Shown here: piece after piece, positions 35,926 to 46,002 of the stretch | Position numbering within the stretch: the stretch's first letter is position 1 | How the letters are laid out: every line of letters begins with the position of its first letter | From: Rhodovulum sp. ES.010 | Lineage (GTDB): Bacteria; Pseudomonadota; Alphaproteobacteria; Rhodobacterales; Rhodobacteraceae | Assembly: GCF_900142935.1 (NCBI RefSeq) | Contig: NZ_FSRS01000001.1 | Span: 692,001 to 756,000 of the forward strand | DNA: 64,000 nucleotides | Reading direction: 5' to 3' | Made by a program: the position numbers and the translations under genes | Notes under the pieces: model-generated | What the model was told of the DNA's origin: nothing | Seen by the model: only the letters and a program-made list of their open reading frames with translations | Databases searched by the model: none

Positions 35926-36714
35926 TCACGTCTCCCGGCGAAAACCCCTCGGCGTCTGGCCTGTGCGGGCCTGGAATGCGCGGGTGAAATAGGCGGGCGA
36001 GGCATAGCCAAGCGCGCCCGCAATGTCCTTGATCGGGGCGCGGGTATCGGCCAGCAGGCGCCGCGCCTCACTGATCTTGCGTTCCGACAGCAGGTCCGAA
36101 GCCGTGCGCCCGCAGGTCTGGTTGCAGATGCGCGTCAGGTGTGTCGCCGTGACGCCTAGGTCAGCGGCATAGTCCGACACCGATTTCGGGCCGCGGAACT
36201 CCTTCTCCACCAGCGCCGCGAAGCCTGCGGCGAGCCGGCGCGCGGAATCGGGGGCCGGCACCGCGTCCTCGGCCACCGCGATCTGCCGGTCGAGCCAGAC
36301 GGAGACGAGCCCGGCATAGTGCCGGATCGCCCGCTGCGCGCCGGGTTTCCGGCCCGCAAGCTCGCGTTCCAGCGCATCCAGCAGGGTGACGAGTTCCACC
36401 TGCACCTGGCCGTCGCGGATGCGCAGGTGATGCGGCGTTTCCGGCAGGTCGAGGTCGGGAACCCCCGAGAACACCACCGCCGAGCCGTAAACCTGGCCGG
36501 TCATCTCGAAGCTGTGCATCGTGTGGGCGGGAATGTAGATCGCGTTATGCGCGCCATAGCCTCGGGTGACGCCCGCGACGGTGATCCGGCCCTGGCCCTT
36601 GGTGATCCACAGCAGTTGCGGCGCGGAATAGCTGCGCATCGCCTCGGCACGCCAGCGGCCGCCCTGAGTGAGACGCGCGAAAGGCACAACGCGGATTTCC
36701 GGGAAAAGGGTCAT
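35926..36714 (-). CDS. AraC-family transcriptional regulator
   Basis: A 262-residue regulator. The N-terminal ~130 residues form a cupin-type effector domain (GYGAHNAIYIPAHTMHSFEM); the C-terminal domain has two helix-turn-helix motifs, SVSDYAADLGVTATHLTRIC and IKDIAGALGYASPAYFTRAF, which define AraC/XylS proteins. It lies directly upstream of the peptide ABC operon on the same strand, 246 bp before the binding-protein gene, so it probably controls that operon. Binding sites are not certain, although an AT-rich patch at 35860-35880 is a candidate promoter region. Confidence 0.9.
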   Translation of the reverse strand: MTLFPEIRVVPFARLTQGGRWRAEAMRSYSAPQLLWITKGQGRITVAGVTRGYGAHNAIYIPAHTMHSFEMTGQVYGSAVVFSGVPDLDLPETPHHLRIRDGQVQVELVTLLDALERELAGRKPGAQRAIRHYAGLVSVWLDRQIAVAEDAVPAPDSARRLAAGFAALVEKEFRGPKSVSDYAADLGVTATHLTRICNQTCGRTASDLLSERKISEARRLLADTRAPIKDIAGALGYASPAYFTRAFQARTGQTPRGFRRET

Positions 36715-36838
36715 GGCAAATCGAGCCCTAGTGATGCGCAGATGTTCGAACCGGGCAACGCTCAGCTGATTCGGCGGCTCACGTAAAGAAAATCAAGTCG
36801 CAATCGTGCATTTTAGTCAAGAATCCGCCGAGTGCGCG

Positions 36839-37711
36839 TCAGGCCACGGTCAGCCGCGGCCAGTGGCCCAGACGCGAGCGGAACAAGGTGCGCTGGCGCT
36901 TGGCGTACTGGCGGGAGGCGATGTTGGCGGCCGTCTTTGCGGCCGCCAGAGTCATGTCGCCCTTCAGGTAGGCGATCAGTTCCGGCGCCCCGATCGCCCG
37001 CGTCGACAGGTGTGCCGGGTTCCAGCGCGGAAGGTTGGCGCGCGCCTCCTCGAGGGCGCCCTCGGCCAGCATGCGCGCGAAGCGGGCGTCGATGCGGGCG
37101 TTCAGCCAGTCTTTCCCGGCCTCGATCACCAGCGGCTGCGCCTGCGCCAGCGGCAAGAGCGGCGGGGGCGTGTCATCCTGCCAGCAGGCGAGGCCGCGCC
37201 CGGTGCCGGTCAGCACCTCCCAGGCCCGCTGGATTCGCACAGGGTTGCTCCGGTCGATACGAGCGGCGGTTCTGGGGTCGATTTCTGCGAGCAAGGCCTG
37301 CGGCCCTTCGGCGGCAAGACGCCGATTTGCCTCTTCCCTGACCTCCGCGGGAGTCGGGGGGATATCGGCCAGACCCTCGGTCAGCGCGGTGAAGTAGAGC
37401 CCGGTGCCGCCGACGATGATCGGCCGCGCATCGCCCGCGAGCAGCGGCGCCAGCTCGCGCAGCCAATGCCCGACGGAATAGTCCGACGCCCAGCCGACAT
37501 GCCCGTAAAGCGCGTGCGGCGCCCGCGCTTCGTCCTCGGGCCTGGGCCGCGCGGTCAGCACCCGCCAGCCCGCGAAAACCTGAAGCGCATCCGCGTTCAC
37601 GATGACGCCCCCCTGCGACTCGGCGATGCGCAGCGCCAGTGCCGACTTTCCGCTGGCGGTCGGGCCGGCTATCAGAACCGGGCGATCGGGGTCGAGACGG
37701 GGGATCTCCAT
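36839..37711 (-). CDS. miaA: tRNA dimethylallyltransferase
   Basis: A 290-residue enzyme that adds a dimethylallyl group to A37 of tRNAs that read codons starting with U. The ATP/substrate P-loop [16 protein letters not shown] (about 15-30), [14 protein letters not shown] and [13 protein letters not shown] are the MiaA signatures, and the C-terminal [14 protein letters not shown] loop is present. The start at 37711 gives the usual length; the open frame continues upstream but without coding character. It is divergent from pyrH with 93 bp between, which must hold both promoters. Confidence 0.95.
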   Translation of the reverse strand: MEIPRLDPDRPVLIAGPTASGKSALALRIAESQGGVIVNADALQVFAGWRVLTARPRPEDEARAPHALYGHVGWASDYSVGHWLRELAPLLAGDARPIIVGGTGLYFTALTEGLADIPPTPAEVREEANRRLAAEGPQALLAEIDPRTAARIDRSNPVRIQRAWEVLTGTGRGLACWQDDTPPPLLPLAQAQPLVIEAGKDWLNARIDARFARMLAEGALEEARANLPRWNPAHLSTRAIGAPELIAYLKGDMTLAAAKTAANIASRQYAKRQRTLFRSRLGHWPRLTVA

Positions 37712-37804
37712 TGCAGCGGCGAACCTCGTTGGGCGTTGAACCTTGCAGGCTTTTCGGACATTTTGCCGGCAACCGGGAAAGCGCGAAAAAACGAGGCAGA
37801 GAGT

Positions 37805-38569
37805 ATGGAAGAGGGCGGGACCGATCAAGCGAAGGACACGGGCGCGGACAACCGCCCGAAGGTGATCTACAAACGTGTCCTGCTGAAGATCTCGGGCGAG
37901 GCGCTGATGGGCGACCAAGGCTACGGCCTGCACCCGCCCACGGTCGAGCGGATCGCGCGAGAAGTGAAATCGGTTCGCGATCTCGGGGTCGAGATCTGCA
38001 TGGTGATCGGCGGCGGCAACATCTTCCGCGGGCTGGCCGGCAGCGCCCAGGGCATGGAACGGACCACCGCCGACTACATGGGCATGCTGGCGACCGTGAT
38101 GAATGCGCTGGCGATGCAGTCCGCGCTGGAGGGGCTGGGCGTCTTCACCCGGGTGATCAGCGCGATCCGGATGGACGAGGTGGCGGAGCCCTATATCCGC
38201 CGCCGCGCCGTCCGGCACTTGGAAAAGGGCCGGGTCTGCATCTTCGCCGCGGGGACGGGCAACCCCTATTTCACCACCGACACGGCGGCGACTCTGCGTG
38301 CGAATGAAATGGCTTGCGAGGCGATCTTCAAAGGCACCAAGGTCGATGGCGTCTATGATGCGGACCCATTGAAGGACCCCGATGCCCGCCGTTATGCCGA
38401 TATCACCTATGACGACGTGCTGCAGAAGAACCTCAAGGTGATGGACGCCTCAGCGATCGCGCTGGCCCGCGACAACGACCTGCCGATCATCGTCTTCAGC
38501 CTGGACGAGCCCGGCGGGTTTCGCGGCATCCTCGCCGGGGAAGGCACCTATACAATCGTGCACGGATAG
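37805..38569 (+). CDS. pyrH: UMP kinase
   Basis: A 254-residue amino-acid-kinase-fold enzyme that phosphorylates UMP to UDP, feeding pyrimidine nucleotides and UDP-sugars. It has [41 protein letters not shown] and the C-terminal [12 protein letters not shown], all conserved PyrH signatures. A short hydrophilic N-terminal extension (~20 residues) precedes the kinase domain; an internal start is possible but ATG 37805 has a purine-rich upstream site. It opens the pyrH-frr-uppS-cdsA-dxr-rseP-bamA cell-envelope cluster. Confidence 0.97.
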   Translation: MEEGGTDQAKDTGADNRPKVIYKRVLLKISGEALMGDQGYGLHPPTVERIAREVKSVRDLGVEICMVIGGGNIFRGLAGSAQGMERTTADYMGMLATVMNALAMQSALEGLGVFTRVISAIRMDEVAEPYIRRRAVRHLEKGRVCIFAAGTGNPYFTTDTAATLRANEMACEAIFKGTKVDGVYDADPLKDPDARRYADITYDDVLQKNLKVMDASAIALARDNDLPIIVFSLDEPGGFRGILAGEGTYTIVHG

Positions 38570-38629
38570 CGCTATAGCACTCGGGGCGCGCGCGATGCGT
38601 CCCCGCGACAACGAGAAGAGACCACAGCC

Positions 38630-39199
38630 ATGGCGGATGACGACGACCTTGAGATCGACCTCGACGATCTGAAGCGCCGGATGGACGGCGCGATGAACTC
38701 GCTCAAGCACGAGTTCGCCTCGTTGCGCACCGGCCGCGCCTCGGCCAGCATGCTCGACCCAATCTCGGTCGAGGCCTACGGTGCCACCATGCCGATCAAC
38801 CAGGTCGGCACCGTCAACGTACCCGAGCCTCGGATGGTGACGATCAACGTCTGGGACAAGTCGATGGTCAGCAAGGTCGAGAAGGCGATCATGGAGTCGG
38901 GCCTCGGCATCAATCCGCAGACCAACGGCACGATCATCATGCTGCCCATCCCCGAGTTGAACGAGGAACGGCGCAAGGAATTGTCAAAGGTTGCGGCCCA
39001 ATATGCCGAACAGGCGCGGGTGGCCGTCCGCAACGTTCGCCGCGATGGGATGGAGCAACTCAAGAAAGCCAAGTCCGCAGGGATGAGCGAAGACGATCAC
39101 AAGATCTGGCACGACGAGATCCAGGATATGACCGACCAGCATATCGCCCAGATCGACAGGGCGCTTGAGGCCAAGCAGCAGGAGATCATGCAGGTCTGA
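38630..39199 (+). CDS. frr: Ribosome recycling factor
   Basis: A 189-residue protein that, with EF-G, splits post-termination ribosomes. It is highly conserved: [40 protein letters not shown] core, and the C-terminal three-helix bundle with [20 protein letters not shown]. It lies 60 bp downstream of pyrH and 28 bp upstream of uppS, so it is probably part of the same transcript. Confidence 0.98.
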   Translation: MADDDDLEIDLDDLKRRMDGAMNSLKHEFASLRTGRASASMLDPISVEAYGATMPINQVGTVNVPEPRMVTINVWDKSMVSKVEKAIMESGLGINPQTNGTIIMLPIPELNEERRKELSKVAAQYAEQARVAVRNVRRDGMEQLKKAKSAGMSEDDHKIWHDEIQDMTDQHIAQIDRALEAKQQEIMQV

Positions 39200-39227
39200 T
39201 CACCTGTCGGATCGGAAAGGGGGCGGC

Positions 39228-39953
39228 GTGGCCGCGAAAGACATTCGGGCAAACGGGCCGGCGCATGTCGCGATCATCATGGACGGCAACGGCCGCTGGG
39301 CGCAGATGCGCGGGCGGCCGCGCCTGTACGGGCACCAGGCCGGGGCGCGCCGGGTGCGCGAGATCGTCGAATCCTGTCCCTCTCTCGGGATCCGGTACCT
39401 CACCATCTTCGCCTTCTCGACCGAGAACTGGAAACGCACGCAGGCCGAGGTGACCGGCCTGATGACGCTGTTCCGCCGCTACATCCAGAAAGAGGCGCAG
39501 GAACTGCTGCAGAACGGCGTCCGCGTGCGCTTCATCGGCGACCGCGACCGGCTGGACCCCAAGCTGGTCGAGATGATGCGCCGCCTGGAAGAACTCACCG
39601 AAGCCAACGACCTCGTCCACCTGACCATCGCGCTGAACTACGGCGGCCGCGATGAGGTGGCGCGCGCCACCAAGCGGCTCGCCCGCGAGGTGGCCGCCGG
39701 CCGGCTGGACCCCGAGGATGTGGATGCCGAGACGCTGGCGCATTTCCTCGACACCTGTCTTCTACCCGACCCCGACCTGGTGATCCGAACCTCCGGCGAG
39801 GCGCGGATTTCCAACTTCCTGCTCTGGCAGTCGGCCTATGCGGAATACGAGTTTACGCCGGTGCTGTGGCCCGATTTCACCCGCGACCATTTCGCGGAAA
39901 TTCTGGACAATTTCGGCACGCGTGAGCGCCGCTTCGGCGCGGTCAGCGCCTGA
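39228..39953 (+). CDS. uppS: Undecaprenyl diphosphate synthase (di-trans,poly-cis type)
   Basis: A 241-residue cis-prenyltransferase that makes the C55 carrier lipid for peptidoglycan and LPS. HVAIIMDGNGRWAQMRGRPR (Asp of MDGNGRWA binds the pyrophosphates), YLTIFAFSTENWKR, and the C-terminal PDLVIRTSGEARISNFLLWQ are conserved. The start is the GTG at 39228, preceded by GGAAAGGGGGCGG. It overlaps cdsA by one base (TGATG), implying translational coupling. Confidence 0.96.
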   Translation: MAAKDIRANGPAHVAIIMDGNGRWAQMRGRPRLYGHQAGARRVREIVESCPSLGIRYLTIFAFSTENWKRTQAEVTGLMTLFRRYIQKEAQELLQNGVRVRFIGDRDRLDPKLVEMMRRLEELTEANDLVHLTIALNYGGRDEVARATKRLAREVAAGRLDPEDVDAETLAHFLDTCLLPDPDLVIRTSGEARISNFLLWQSAYAEYEFTPVLWPDFTRDHFAEILDNFGTRERRFGAVSA

Positions 39954-40744
39954 TGGCCGCAAAGGGCGCTTGGGAGGACCTTTCGGCGCGCGTCCTGTCG
40001 GGCGCGGCCATGGCGGTTGCGGGGGTGGTGTTGATCGCGCTCGGCGGCGTCTGGTTCGCCGCACTCGCGGCGCTCGTGTCGGGCATCATGGTCTGGGAAG
40101 TCGCGCGTATGATGGCGCCCGGTAGCGGCAGCCTGCCGCTGCAGATGGGTCTGCTCTCCGGTGCGGCGGTCCTTGGGGCCTGGGCATTGCCCGGCGTTTT
40201 CGCGCTGCCGTTGCTGGCCGCGCCCGCGCTGGTCGGCGCCGGTCGCGTGCCGCGCGACCGCGTGATCTACGCGCTTTACGCATTCGCCATTCTGGTCGCC
40301 GGCTACGGGCTGGCCACTTTCCGCGGCGAGCATGGCATGGTCTGGCTGGTCTGGCTGGTGCTGGTCGTGATCGCGACCGACGTCGCGGGCTATTTCGCAG
40401 GCCGCTTCATCGGCGGCCCGAAGTTCTGGCCCCGCGTCAGCCCCAAGAAGACCTGGGCCGGCACGCTCGGCGGCTGGTTCGCCGCCGTTCTCATCGGTCT
40501 CGTATTCCTGACCTTCACCAATGCCGGGCGCGATCTGCCCTGGATTTCCATGGCGCTGTCCTTCGCGAGCCAGATGGGCGATGCCGCCGAAAGCGCGCTC
40601 AAACGCCGCATGGGGGTCAAGGATAGTTCTTCGCTACTGCCCGGCCATGGTGGTCTGTTCGACAGGTTCGACGGTCTGCTGGGCGCGGCGCTCTTCATGC
40701 TGCTGGTGGCCCAGTTCGTCTACGTCCCCGAAGTGAGGTTCTAG
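39953..40744 (+). CDS. cdsA: Phosphatidate cytidylyltransferase
   Basis: A 263-residue polytopic membrane enzyme that makes CDP-diacylglycerol from phosphatidic acid and CTP, the branch point for membrane phospholipids. It has about eight hydrophobic segments and the C-terminal CdsA signature with SPKKTWAGTLGGW and SALKRRMGVKDSSSLLPGHGG, including the conserved Asp/Lys residues. It overlaps the uppS stop by one base and ends 3 bp before dxr. Confidence 0.95.
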   Translation: MAAKGAWEDLSARVLSGAAMAVAGVVLIALGGVWFAALAALVSGIMVWEVARMMAPGSGSLPLQMGLLSGAAVLGAWALPGVFALPLLAAPALVGAGRVPRDRVIYALYAFAILVAGYGLATFRGEHGMVWLVWLVLVVIATDVAGYFAGRFIGGPKFWPRVSPKKTWAGTLGGWFAAVLIGLVFLTFTNAGRDLPWISMALSFASQMGDAAESALKRRMGVKDSSSLLPGHGGLFDRFDGLLGAALFMLLVAQFVYVPEVRF

Positions 40745-40747
40745 ATC

Positions 40748-41938
40748 ATGCGGCGCATCACGATCTTTGGCGCAACCGGTTCGATCGGCGAGAACACCGT
40801 CGACCTGCTGGAGCGGCAGGGGGGCGCCGAAGCCTATGACGTGGTGGCGCTGACTGGCGGGCGCAACGTCGCCCGGCTGGCAGAGCAGGCCCGCACGCTC
40901 AGGGCGGATGTCGCGGTGACCGCCTACCCGGACTGTCTGGACGATCTCGAAGCGGCGCTTGCCGGCTCGGGGGTGGAGGCCGCCGCGGGACCCCAAGCCC
41001 TGGCCGAGGCCGCCGACCGCCCCGCCGACTGGATCATGTCTGCCATTGTCGGCGCCGCCGGGCTGGTGCCAGGCATGCGCGCGCTGAAACACGGCACCAC
41101 ACTGGCGCTGGCCAACAAGGAAAGCCTAGTCACTGCCGGCCCTCTGCTGCTGGGCACAGCCGAGGCGCATGGCGCGCGAATCCTTCCAGTAGATAGCGAG
41201 CATTCGGCGATCTTCCAGGCCCTGGTGGGCGAAGAGATCGACGCGGTGGAGCGCATCATCATCACCGCCTCGGGGGGCGCGTTCCGCGACTGGCCGATCG
41301 AGGCGCTGGAAAGCGCCACCCCCGAACAGGCCTCAAGCCACCCGAATTGGGCGATGGGGCAGCGGATCACCGTCGATAGCGCCTCCATGTTCAACAAGGC
41401 GCTGGAACTGATTGAGACCAAGGAATATTTCGGCGGCGACCCCGCACGGATCGAGGCCGTGGTGCACCCCGAATCCCTGATACACGCTCTGGTCGGCTTC
41501 CGCGACGGCGCGATCATGGCCCATGTCGGCCCGCCCGACATGCGGCACGCCATCGGGTACGCACTGAACTGGCCCGACCGGCGCGACCTGCCGGTGGCAC
41601 GGCTGGACCTCGCCCAGATCGGGCAACTCAACTTCCGCTCCGCCTGCGAGAAACGTTGGCCCGCCCTGCGCCTCGCCCGAGAGGTGATGGAGGCGGGCGG
41701 GCTGACCGGGGCGGCCTTCAACGCCGCCAAGGAAGCCGCGCTCGACGCGTTCCTCGCGCGGCAGATCAGCTTTCCGCGCATGGCCGGTGTTGTCGAGGAT
41801 GTACTTACGCGCCTTTCGGGCGAGGGCGGCCTGACAAAAATGCAAATCAGCCTTGAGAATGTCCTGGAAGTGGACCATTTGGCACGTCAGGCCGCGGCGG
41901 ACATCGTGCGCGGATCAGAACGCCAGGGCAGTTATTAG
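40748..41938 (+). CDS. dxr: 1-deoxy-D-xylulose 5-phosphate reductoisomerase
   Basis: A 396-residue enzyme of the MEP pathway, converting DXP to MEP with NADPH. The N-terminal GATGSIGENTVDLLER is the NADPH site; ALANKESLVTAG, PVDSEHSAIFQAL and GGAFRDW form the metal and substrate sites. The full length is slightly longer than average. It sits 3 bp after cdsA and 15 bp before rseP in the cell-envelope cluster, a typical order for this bacterial group. Confidence 0.97.
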   Translation: MRRITIFGATGSIGENTVDLLERQGGAEAYDVVALTGGRNVARLAEQARTLRADVAVTAYPDCLDDLEAALAGSGVEAAAGPQALAEAADRPADWIMSAIVGAAGLVPGMRALKHGTTLALANKESLVTAGPLLLGTAEAHGARILPVDSEHSAIFQALVGEEIDAVERIIITASGGAFRDWPIEALESATPEQASSHPNWAMGQRITVDSASMFNKALELIETKEYFGGDPARIEAVVHPESLIHALVGFRDGAIMAHVGPPDMRHAIGYALNWPDRRDLPVARLDLAQIGQLNFRSACEKRWPALRLAREVMEAGGLTGAAFNAAKEAALDAFLARQISFPRMAGVVEDVLTRLSGEGGLTKMQISLENVLEVDHLARQAAADIVRGSERQGSY

Positions 41939-41953
41939 GGCAAGGCAGAACAT

Positions 41954-43300
41954 TTGGATTTCGCATCACTGATCCCGACCTTCGGGAATGTCGTGTTCAC
42001 CGTCGGCGCCTTCATCGTGGCGCTTTCGATTATCGTGACCGTCCACGAATACGGCCACTACATCGTCGGCCGCTGGTCGGGCATCAAGGCCGAGGTATTC
42101 TCGCTGGGCTTCGGGCCGGTTCTGGCCGCGCGCACCGACAAGCACGGCACGCAATGGCAGATCGCGGCGCTGCCGCTGGGCGGTTATGTGCGCTTCATGG
42201 GCGATGCGAACGCCGCGTCGGCCAAGGCCGCGCCCGAGGTCGAGGGTATGGATGCCCAGACCCTGCGCCAGACGATGCATGGCGCGCCGCTTTGGGCCCG
42301 CACGGCCACGGTAGCGGCCGGTCCGCTCTTCAACTTTGCCCTTGCGATCCTGGTGTTTGCCGCACTTGCCCTTTGGCGCGGCGTCGCGGTCGAACCGCCG
42401 ACCGTGGCCGAACTGGTCGACCTGCCCCCTGCCGCGATGGAACGTGCCGAACTTGCGCCGGGCGACACAATCGTGGCGCTGAATGGCACACCGACGCCCG
42501 ATTTTGCCAGATTCTACGACGCGGTGGCGGAAATGACGCCGGGCGAGCCGACAGTCTACACCGTCCGCCGGGATCGGCGCGAGACCGAGGTTGCCGGGCC
42601 CTATCCCTTCCCGCCTGTGGTGGATGCCGTGCAGCCGCAGTCCGCCGCGTCCGAGGTTGGCCTGCAAGCGGGCGACGTGGTTGTTGCCGTTGAGGAAGCG
42701 CCGATCCGGTCGTTCCGCGAATTGCAGGATCGCGTGGCTGCCACCGAGGGCGCGCCGCTGACGCTCGAGGTTTGGCGCGGGGGCGAGACGCTGTCCTTCG
42801 AACTTGCCCCGCGTTCGATGGACATTCCGCTGGCCGATGGCGGGTTCGAAACCCGCTGGCTGATCGGGATGACCGGGGGGCTGGCCTTCGAGGCCGCCCA
42901 GCGCACGCCGGGTCCTGGCGAGGCGCTGGCCGAGGGTGTCGACCAGCTCGGCTTCATTCTGCAATCGAGCCTTTCGGGCCTCTATCACATGGTCACTGGC
43001 CAGATCAGCTCGTGCAACCTGTCGGGGCCCATCGGCATCGCCGAAAGCTCGGGCGCAGCGGCAAGTCAGGGGCTTGAGAACTTCATATGGTTCATCGCGC
43101 TCTTGTCGGCGGCGGTGGGGCTGCTGAACCTTTTCCCGATCCCGGTGCTCGATGGCGGGCATTTGGTGTTCTACCTTTACGAGGGGATCACCGGCCGTCC
43201 GCCGAGCGACGCAGCGATGCGCTTTCTGATGGCGGTGGGCTTTGCGCTGCTGATTGCGATCATGGCTTTCGCGCTGACCAACGACATCGTCTGCCCCTGA
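41954..43300 (+). CDS. rseP: RIP metalloprotease RseP (site-2 protease with PDZ domains)
   Basis: A 448-residue inner-membrane zinc protease. HEYGH at residues 31-35 lies in the first TM helix, and the second metal motif NLFPIPVLDGGH is near the C-terminus. Two PDZ-like regions (about 130-200 and 215-300) separate them. In the sigmaE-type envelope stress response RseP cleaves the anti-sigma factor after site-1 cleavage. The start is an unusual TTG at 41954, chosen because the protein aligns from there with the family N-terminus and no better codon exists nearby. It follows dxr by 15 bp. Confidence 0.93.
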   Translation: MDFASLIPTFGNVVFTVGAFIVALSIIVTVHEYGHYIVGRWSGIKAEVFSLGFGPVLAARTDKHGTQWQIAALPLGGYVRFMGDANAASAKAAPEVEGMDAQTLRQTMHGAPLWARTATVAAGPLFNFALAILVFAALALWRGVAVEPPTVAELVDLPPAAMERAELAPGDTIVALNGTPTPDFARFYDAVAEMTPGEPTVYTVRRDRRETEVAGPYPFPPVVDAVQPQSAASEVGLQAGDVVVAVEEAPIRSFRELQDRVAATEGAPLTLEVWRGGETLSFELAPRSMDIPLADGGFETRWLIGMTGGLAFEAAQRTPGPGEALAEGVDQLGFILQSSLSGLYHMVTGQISSCNLSGPIGIAESSGAAASQGLENFIWFIALLSAAVGLLNLFPIPVLDGGHLVFYLYEGITGRPPSDAAMRFLMAVGFALLIAIMAFALTNDIVCP

Positions 43301-43391
43301 GCGTCCGTCAGGCGCCGCCGCCCCAATCCCGCCATATTGGCCCTGTAGGGTTCTGTTCAGTATGACCCGGGGCCTATGACGGAGTGTCGCC

Positions 43392-43529
43392 ATGACCCAA
43401 GCGATCACAACCCTTCAGGAGGGCTGTCGTGGGCTGAGCCTGTTGTTCAAGCTCGGCTGCGACCGTGTGCTTTTCCCGGCCGCCACCGGGATTGCGCTCA
43501 GCCTTTGCGCCTGGCTGATGGCCCAGTGA
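43392..43529 (+). CDS. Small 45-residue ORF, possibly a conserved membrane miniprotein
   Basis: A 45-codon frame begins MTQAITTLQEGCRGLSLLFK and ends with the hydrophobic LSLCAWLMAQ. GGAG lies 7 bp before the ATG, an ideal ribosome site, and the frame is flanked by the conserved genes rseP and bamA. The C-terminal ~20 residues could span a membrane. It is too short to identify. Translation is supported by the ribosome site and position but not proven. Confidence 0.5.
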   Translation: MTQAITTLQEGCRGLSLLFKLGCDRVLFPAATGIALSLCAWLMAQ

Positions 43530-43608
43530 CCCGGCCGGGCCGGCGGCGCGGCGACGCGCCCGCCGGGACCTGCCCTCGGTGCCCCCGCCCGACGCGGCGC
43601 GAAGGCTT

Positions 43609-43637
43609 TTGACAAGGCCGGTCGTAGCCGGTAGCAA
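43609..43637 (+). promoter_or_regulatory. Putative promoter upstream of bamA
   Basis: A perfect TTGACA (43609-43614) followed after exactly 17 bp by TAGCAA (43632-43637), 37 bp before the bamA start. The -10 is weak, but the -35 and spacing are good. It would let bamA be expressed separately from rseP. Confidence 0.4.
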
Positions 43638-43673
43638 AAGGCCAAGCATAAAACGTCAGGGCGGGACGGCGAC

Positions 43674-45998
43674 ATGGGGATGATTGCGCGCGAACTCACG
43701 ACGGCGCGGGGCCGGGCCCGGGCAATAGCGATATCTATTCTCCTTGCTTTTGCGGTTCTTTGCGCGGCGTCCCCGCAGGCATCACAGGCTCAGACCTATC
43801 GCTTTTCGTCGGTCGAGGTGAACGGCAATGAGCGGGTCGATGCCGCCACGATCGTGTCCTATGCCGGAATCGCACGCGGAGAGACGGTGTCGGCGGCACG
43901 GCTGAACGACGCCTACCAGGCAATCCTCGACAGTGGCCTGTTCGAGTTCGTGGAATTGCAGCCGCGCGGCGGCGTGCTGGTGATCAACGTCACCGAATAC
44001 CCCACGATCAATCGCATCAACTTCGAGGGCAACCGCCGGATCAACGACGAGGAACTGGCCGCAATCGTTCAGTCGCAGTCGCGCCGCGTCTATTCGCCGA
44101 GCGCCGCCGAGGCCGACGCCGCCGTTATCATCGGGGCCTACGAACAGCAGGGCCGGCTGGCGGCCAGCGTCACGCCCAAGATCATCCGCCGCTCGGAAAA
44201 CCGGGTGGACCTCGTGTTCGAAATCGTCGAGGGCGCGGTGGTTGAGGTTGAGCGGATTTCCTTCGTCGGCAATCGCACCTACTCCGAGCGGCGCCTGCGC
44301 CGCGCGCTCGGGACCAAGCAGGCGGGCCTGCTGCGCCGGTTCATCGCCTCGGACACCTTCATCGCCGACCGCATCGAATTCGACAAGCAGGTGCTGCGTG
44401 ATTTCTACCTGTCGCGCGGCTTCGTCGACTTCCAGGTGCTATCGGTCGCGCCGGAACTCACCCGCAACCGCGACGCCTACCTTCTGACCTTCACGATCCG
44501 CGAAGGCCAGCGCTTCAGCTTCGGCGAGATCACCACGGTCTCCGATCTCGACACGGTCGACCCGGTCGAGTTCGAGCGTGCCGTCGCGATGCGCCCCGGC
44601 CAGACCTACACGCCCGTCGCCATCGAGCAGACGATTGCCCGGATGGAGCGCCTCGCAAGCCAGAAGGGGCTCGATTTCGTCCGGGTGGACCCGCGGATCA
44701 CCCGTGACGACCGCGACCTCACGCTGGGGGTGGAATTCGCACTGACGCGCGGGCCGCGCATGTTCGTCGAGCGCATCGACATCGAGGGCAACGCGACGAC
44801 GCTCGACCGGGTGATCCGGCGCCAGTTCCGTACCGTCGAAGGCGACCCGTTCAACCCCCGCGAAATCCGCGAGGCGGCCGACCGGATCCGCGCGCTGGGG
44901 TTCTTTGCCGATGCCGAAGTGACGGCCCGCGAGGGCAGCGCCCCGGACCAGATGATCGTGGATGTCGATGTCGAGGAACAGCCCACCGGCTCGCTAGGAT
45001 TCGGTCTCAGCTATTCACAGGTGGACGGCGCCGGGGCGGCGATCTCGTTCAGCGAGACGAACTTCCTGGGCCGCGGTCAGTTGCTGAGTTTCAGGGTCGA
45101 CACCGGCACCGATAATGCGACTTCGCGCTTCACCTTCTCCGAGCCCGCTTTCCTGGGTCGGGACGTGCGCTACAGCTTCTCGGCCGTCTATGCAGAGACT
45201 GACGCCCAGTTCGACGCGCTCTACGACACCCGCGTTATCGAGGTGACGCCGATTTCGCTGAGCTTCCCGATCTCCGAGCAAAGCCGGTTCGAGCTGCGCT
45301 ACACCTTCGGCGAAGGGAATATCCGCAACTACGAGGGCGCCTCTCCGATCATACAGGCGGACGCCGATCGCGGGGCGCTGAGCTATTCCAAGATCGGCTA
45401 CACGCTCAGCTATGACAGCCGGCGGACCGGCCTGAACCCCAATGCCGGATTCCTGCTGGAGTTCAGCCAAGACTACGCGGGCTTGGGCGGCGACATCGAA
45501 TACATCGAGACGACTGCGCTGGCCGCCGCGCAAACCACCGCGTGGAACGAGGAAATTACCCTCAGGGCGGAACTTGAAGGCGGCCTGCTTTCGATGCTCG
45601 GCAACGAGGACAGCCGACTCATCGACCGCTATTTCCTGAATGGCAAGATCCGTGGCTTCGAGGGCAATGGGCTTGGCCCGCGCGACCTGGGTACGCCCGA
45701 CGAAGAGGCGCTCGGCGGCAACATGTACGCGGTGGCGCGCTTCGAGGCAGAGTTCCCGTTGGGCTTGCCCGAGGAGTACGGTATTACCGGCGGCCTGTTC
45801 GCGGATGTCGGCTCGGTCTGGGACCTGGACAGTCCGGGTGCGGTGGACGACGGTTTCAACCTGCGCTCGGTGGTGGGCGTGTCGGTTTTCTGGGACACGC
45901 CGATCGGCCCGTTGCGGTTCAACTTCTCGAACGCGCTCCAGAAGGAAGACTACGACCGCGAGCAGAACTTCGACCTGACGATCTCGACCCGGTTCTAG
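43674..45998 (+). CDS. bamA: Outer-membrane protein assembly factor BamA
   Basis: A 774-residue Omp85 protein that folds and inserts beta-barrels into the outer membrane. After an N-terminal signal (AISILLAFAVLCAASPQASQA) come five POTRA repeats (about 42-430), beginning YRFSSVEVNGNERVDAATIV. The C-terminal barrel contains the conserved GSLGFGLSYSQVDG and lid-loop RGFEGNGLGPRD (the VRGF-type motif, RGF here) and ends with the aromatic F of LTISTRF. The ATG at 43674 has an in-frame second Met at codon 3. It lies in the order rseP-bamA-skp-fabZ-lpxA typical of Gram-negatives. Confidence 0.97.
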   Translation: MGMIARELTTARGRARAIAISILLAFAVLCAASPQASQAQTYRFSSVEVNGNERVDAATIVSYAGIARGETVSAARLNDAYQAILDSGLFEFVELQPRGGVLVINVTEYPTINRINFEGNRRINDEELAAIVQSQSRRVYSPSAAEADAAVIIGAYEQQGRLAASVTPKIIRRSENRVDLVFEIVEGAVVEVERISFVGNRTYSERRLRRALGTKQAGLLRRFIASDTFIADRIEFDKQVLRDFYLSRGFVDFQVLSVAPELTRNRDAYLLTFTIREGQRFSFGEITTVSDLDTVDPVEFERAVAMRPGQTYTPVAIEQTIARMERLASQKGLDFVRVDPRITRDDRDLTLGVEFALTRGPRMFVERIDIEGNATTLDRVIRRQFRTVEGDPFNPREIREAADRIRALGFFADAEVTAREGSAPDQMIVDVDVEEQPTGSLGFGLSYSQVDGAGAAISFSETNFLGRGQLLSFRVDTGTDNATSRFTFSEPAFLGRDVRYSFSAVYAETDAQFDALYDTRVIEVTPISLSFPISEQSRFELRYTFGEGNIRNYEGASPIIQADADRGALSYSKIGYTLSYDSRRTGLNPNAGFLLEFSQDYAGLGGDIEYIETTALAAAQTTAWNEEITLRAELEGGLLSMLGNEDSRLIDRYFLNGKIRGFEGNGLGPRDLGTPDEEALGGNMYAVARFEAEFPLGLPEEYGITGGLFADVGSVWDLDSPGAVDDGFNLRSVVGVSVFWDTPIGPLRFNFSNALQKEDYDREQNFDLTISTRF

Positions 45999-46002
45999 GG
46001 CA

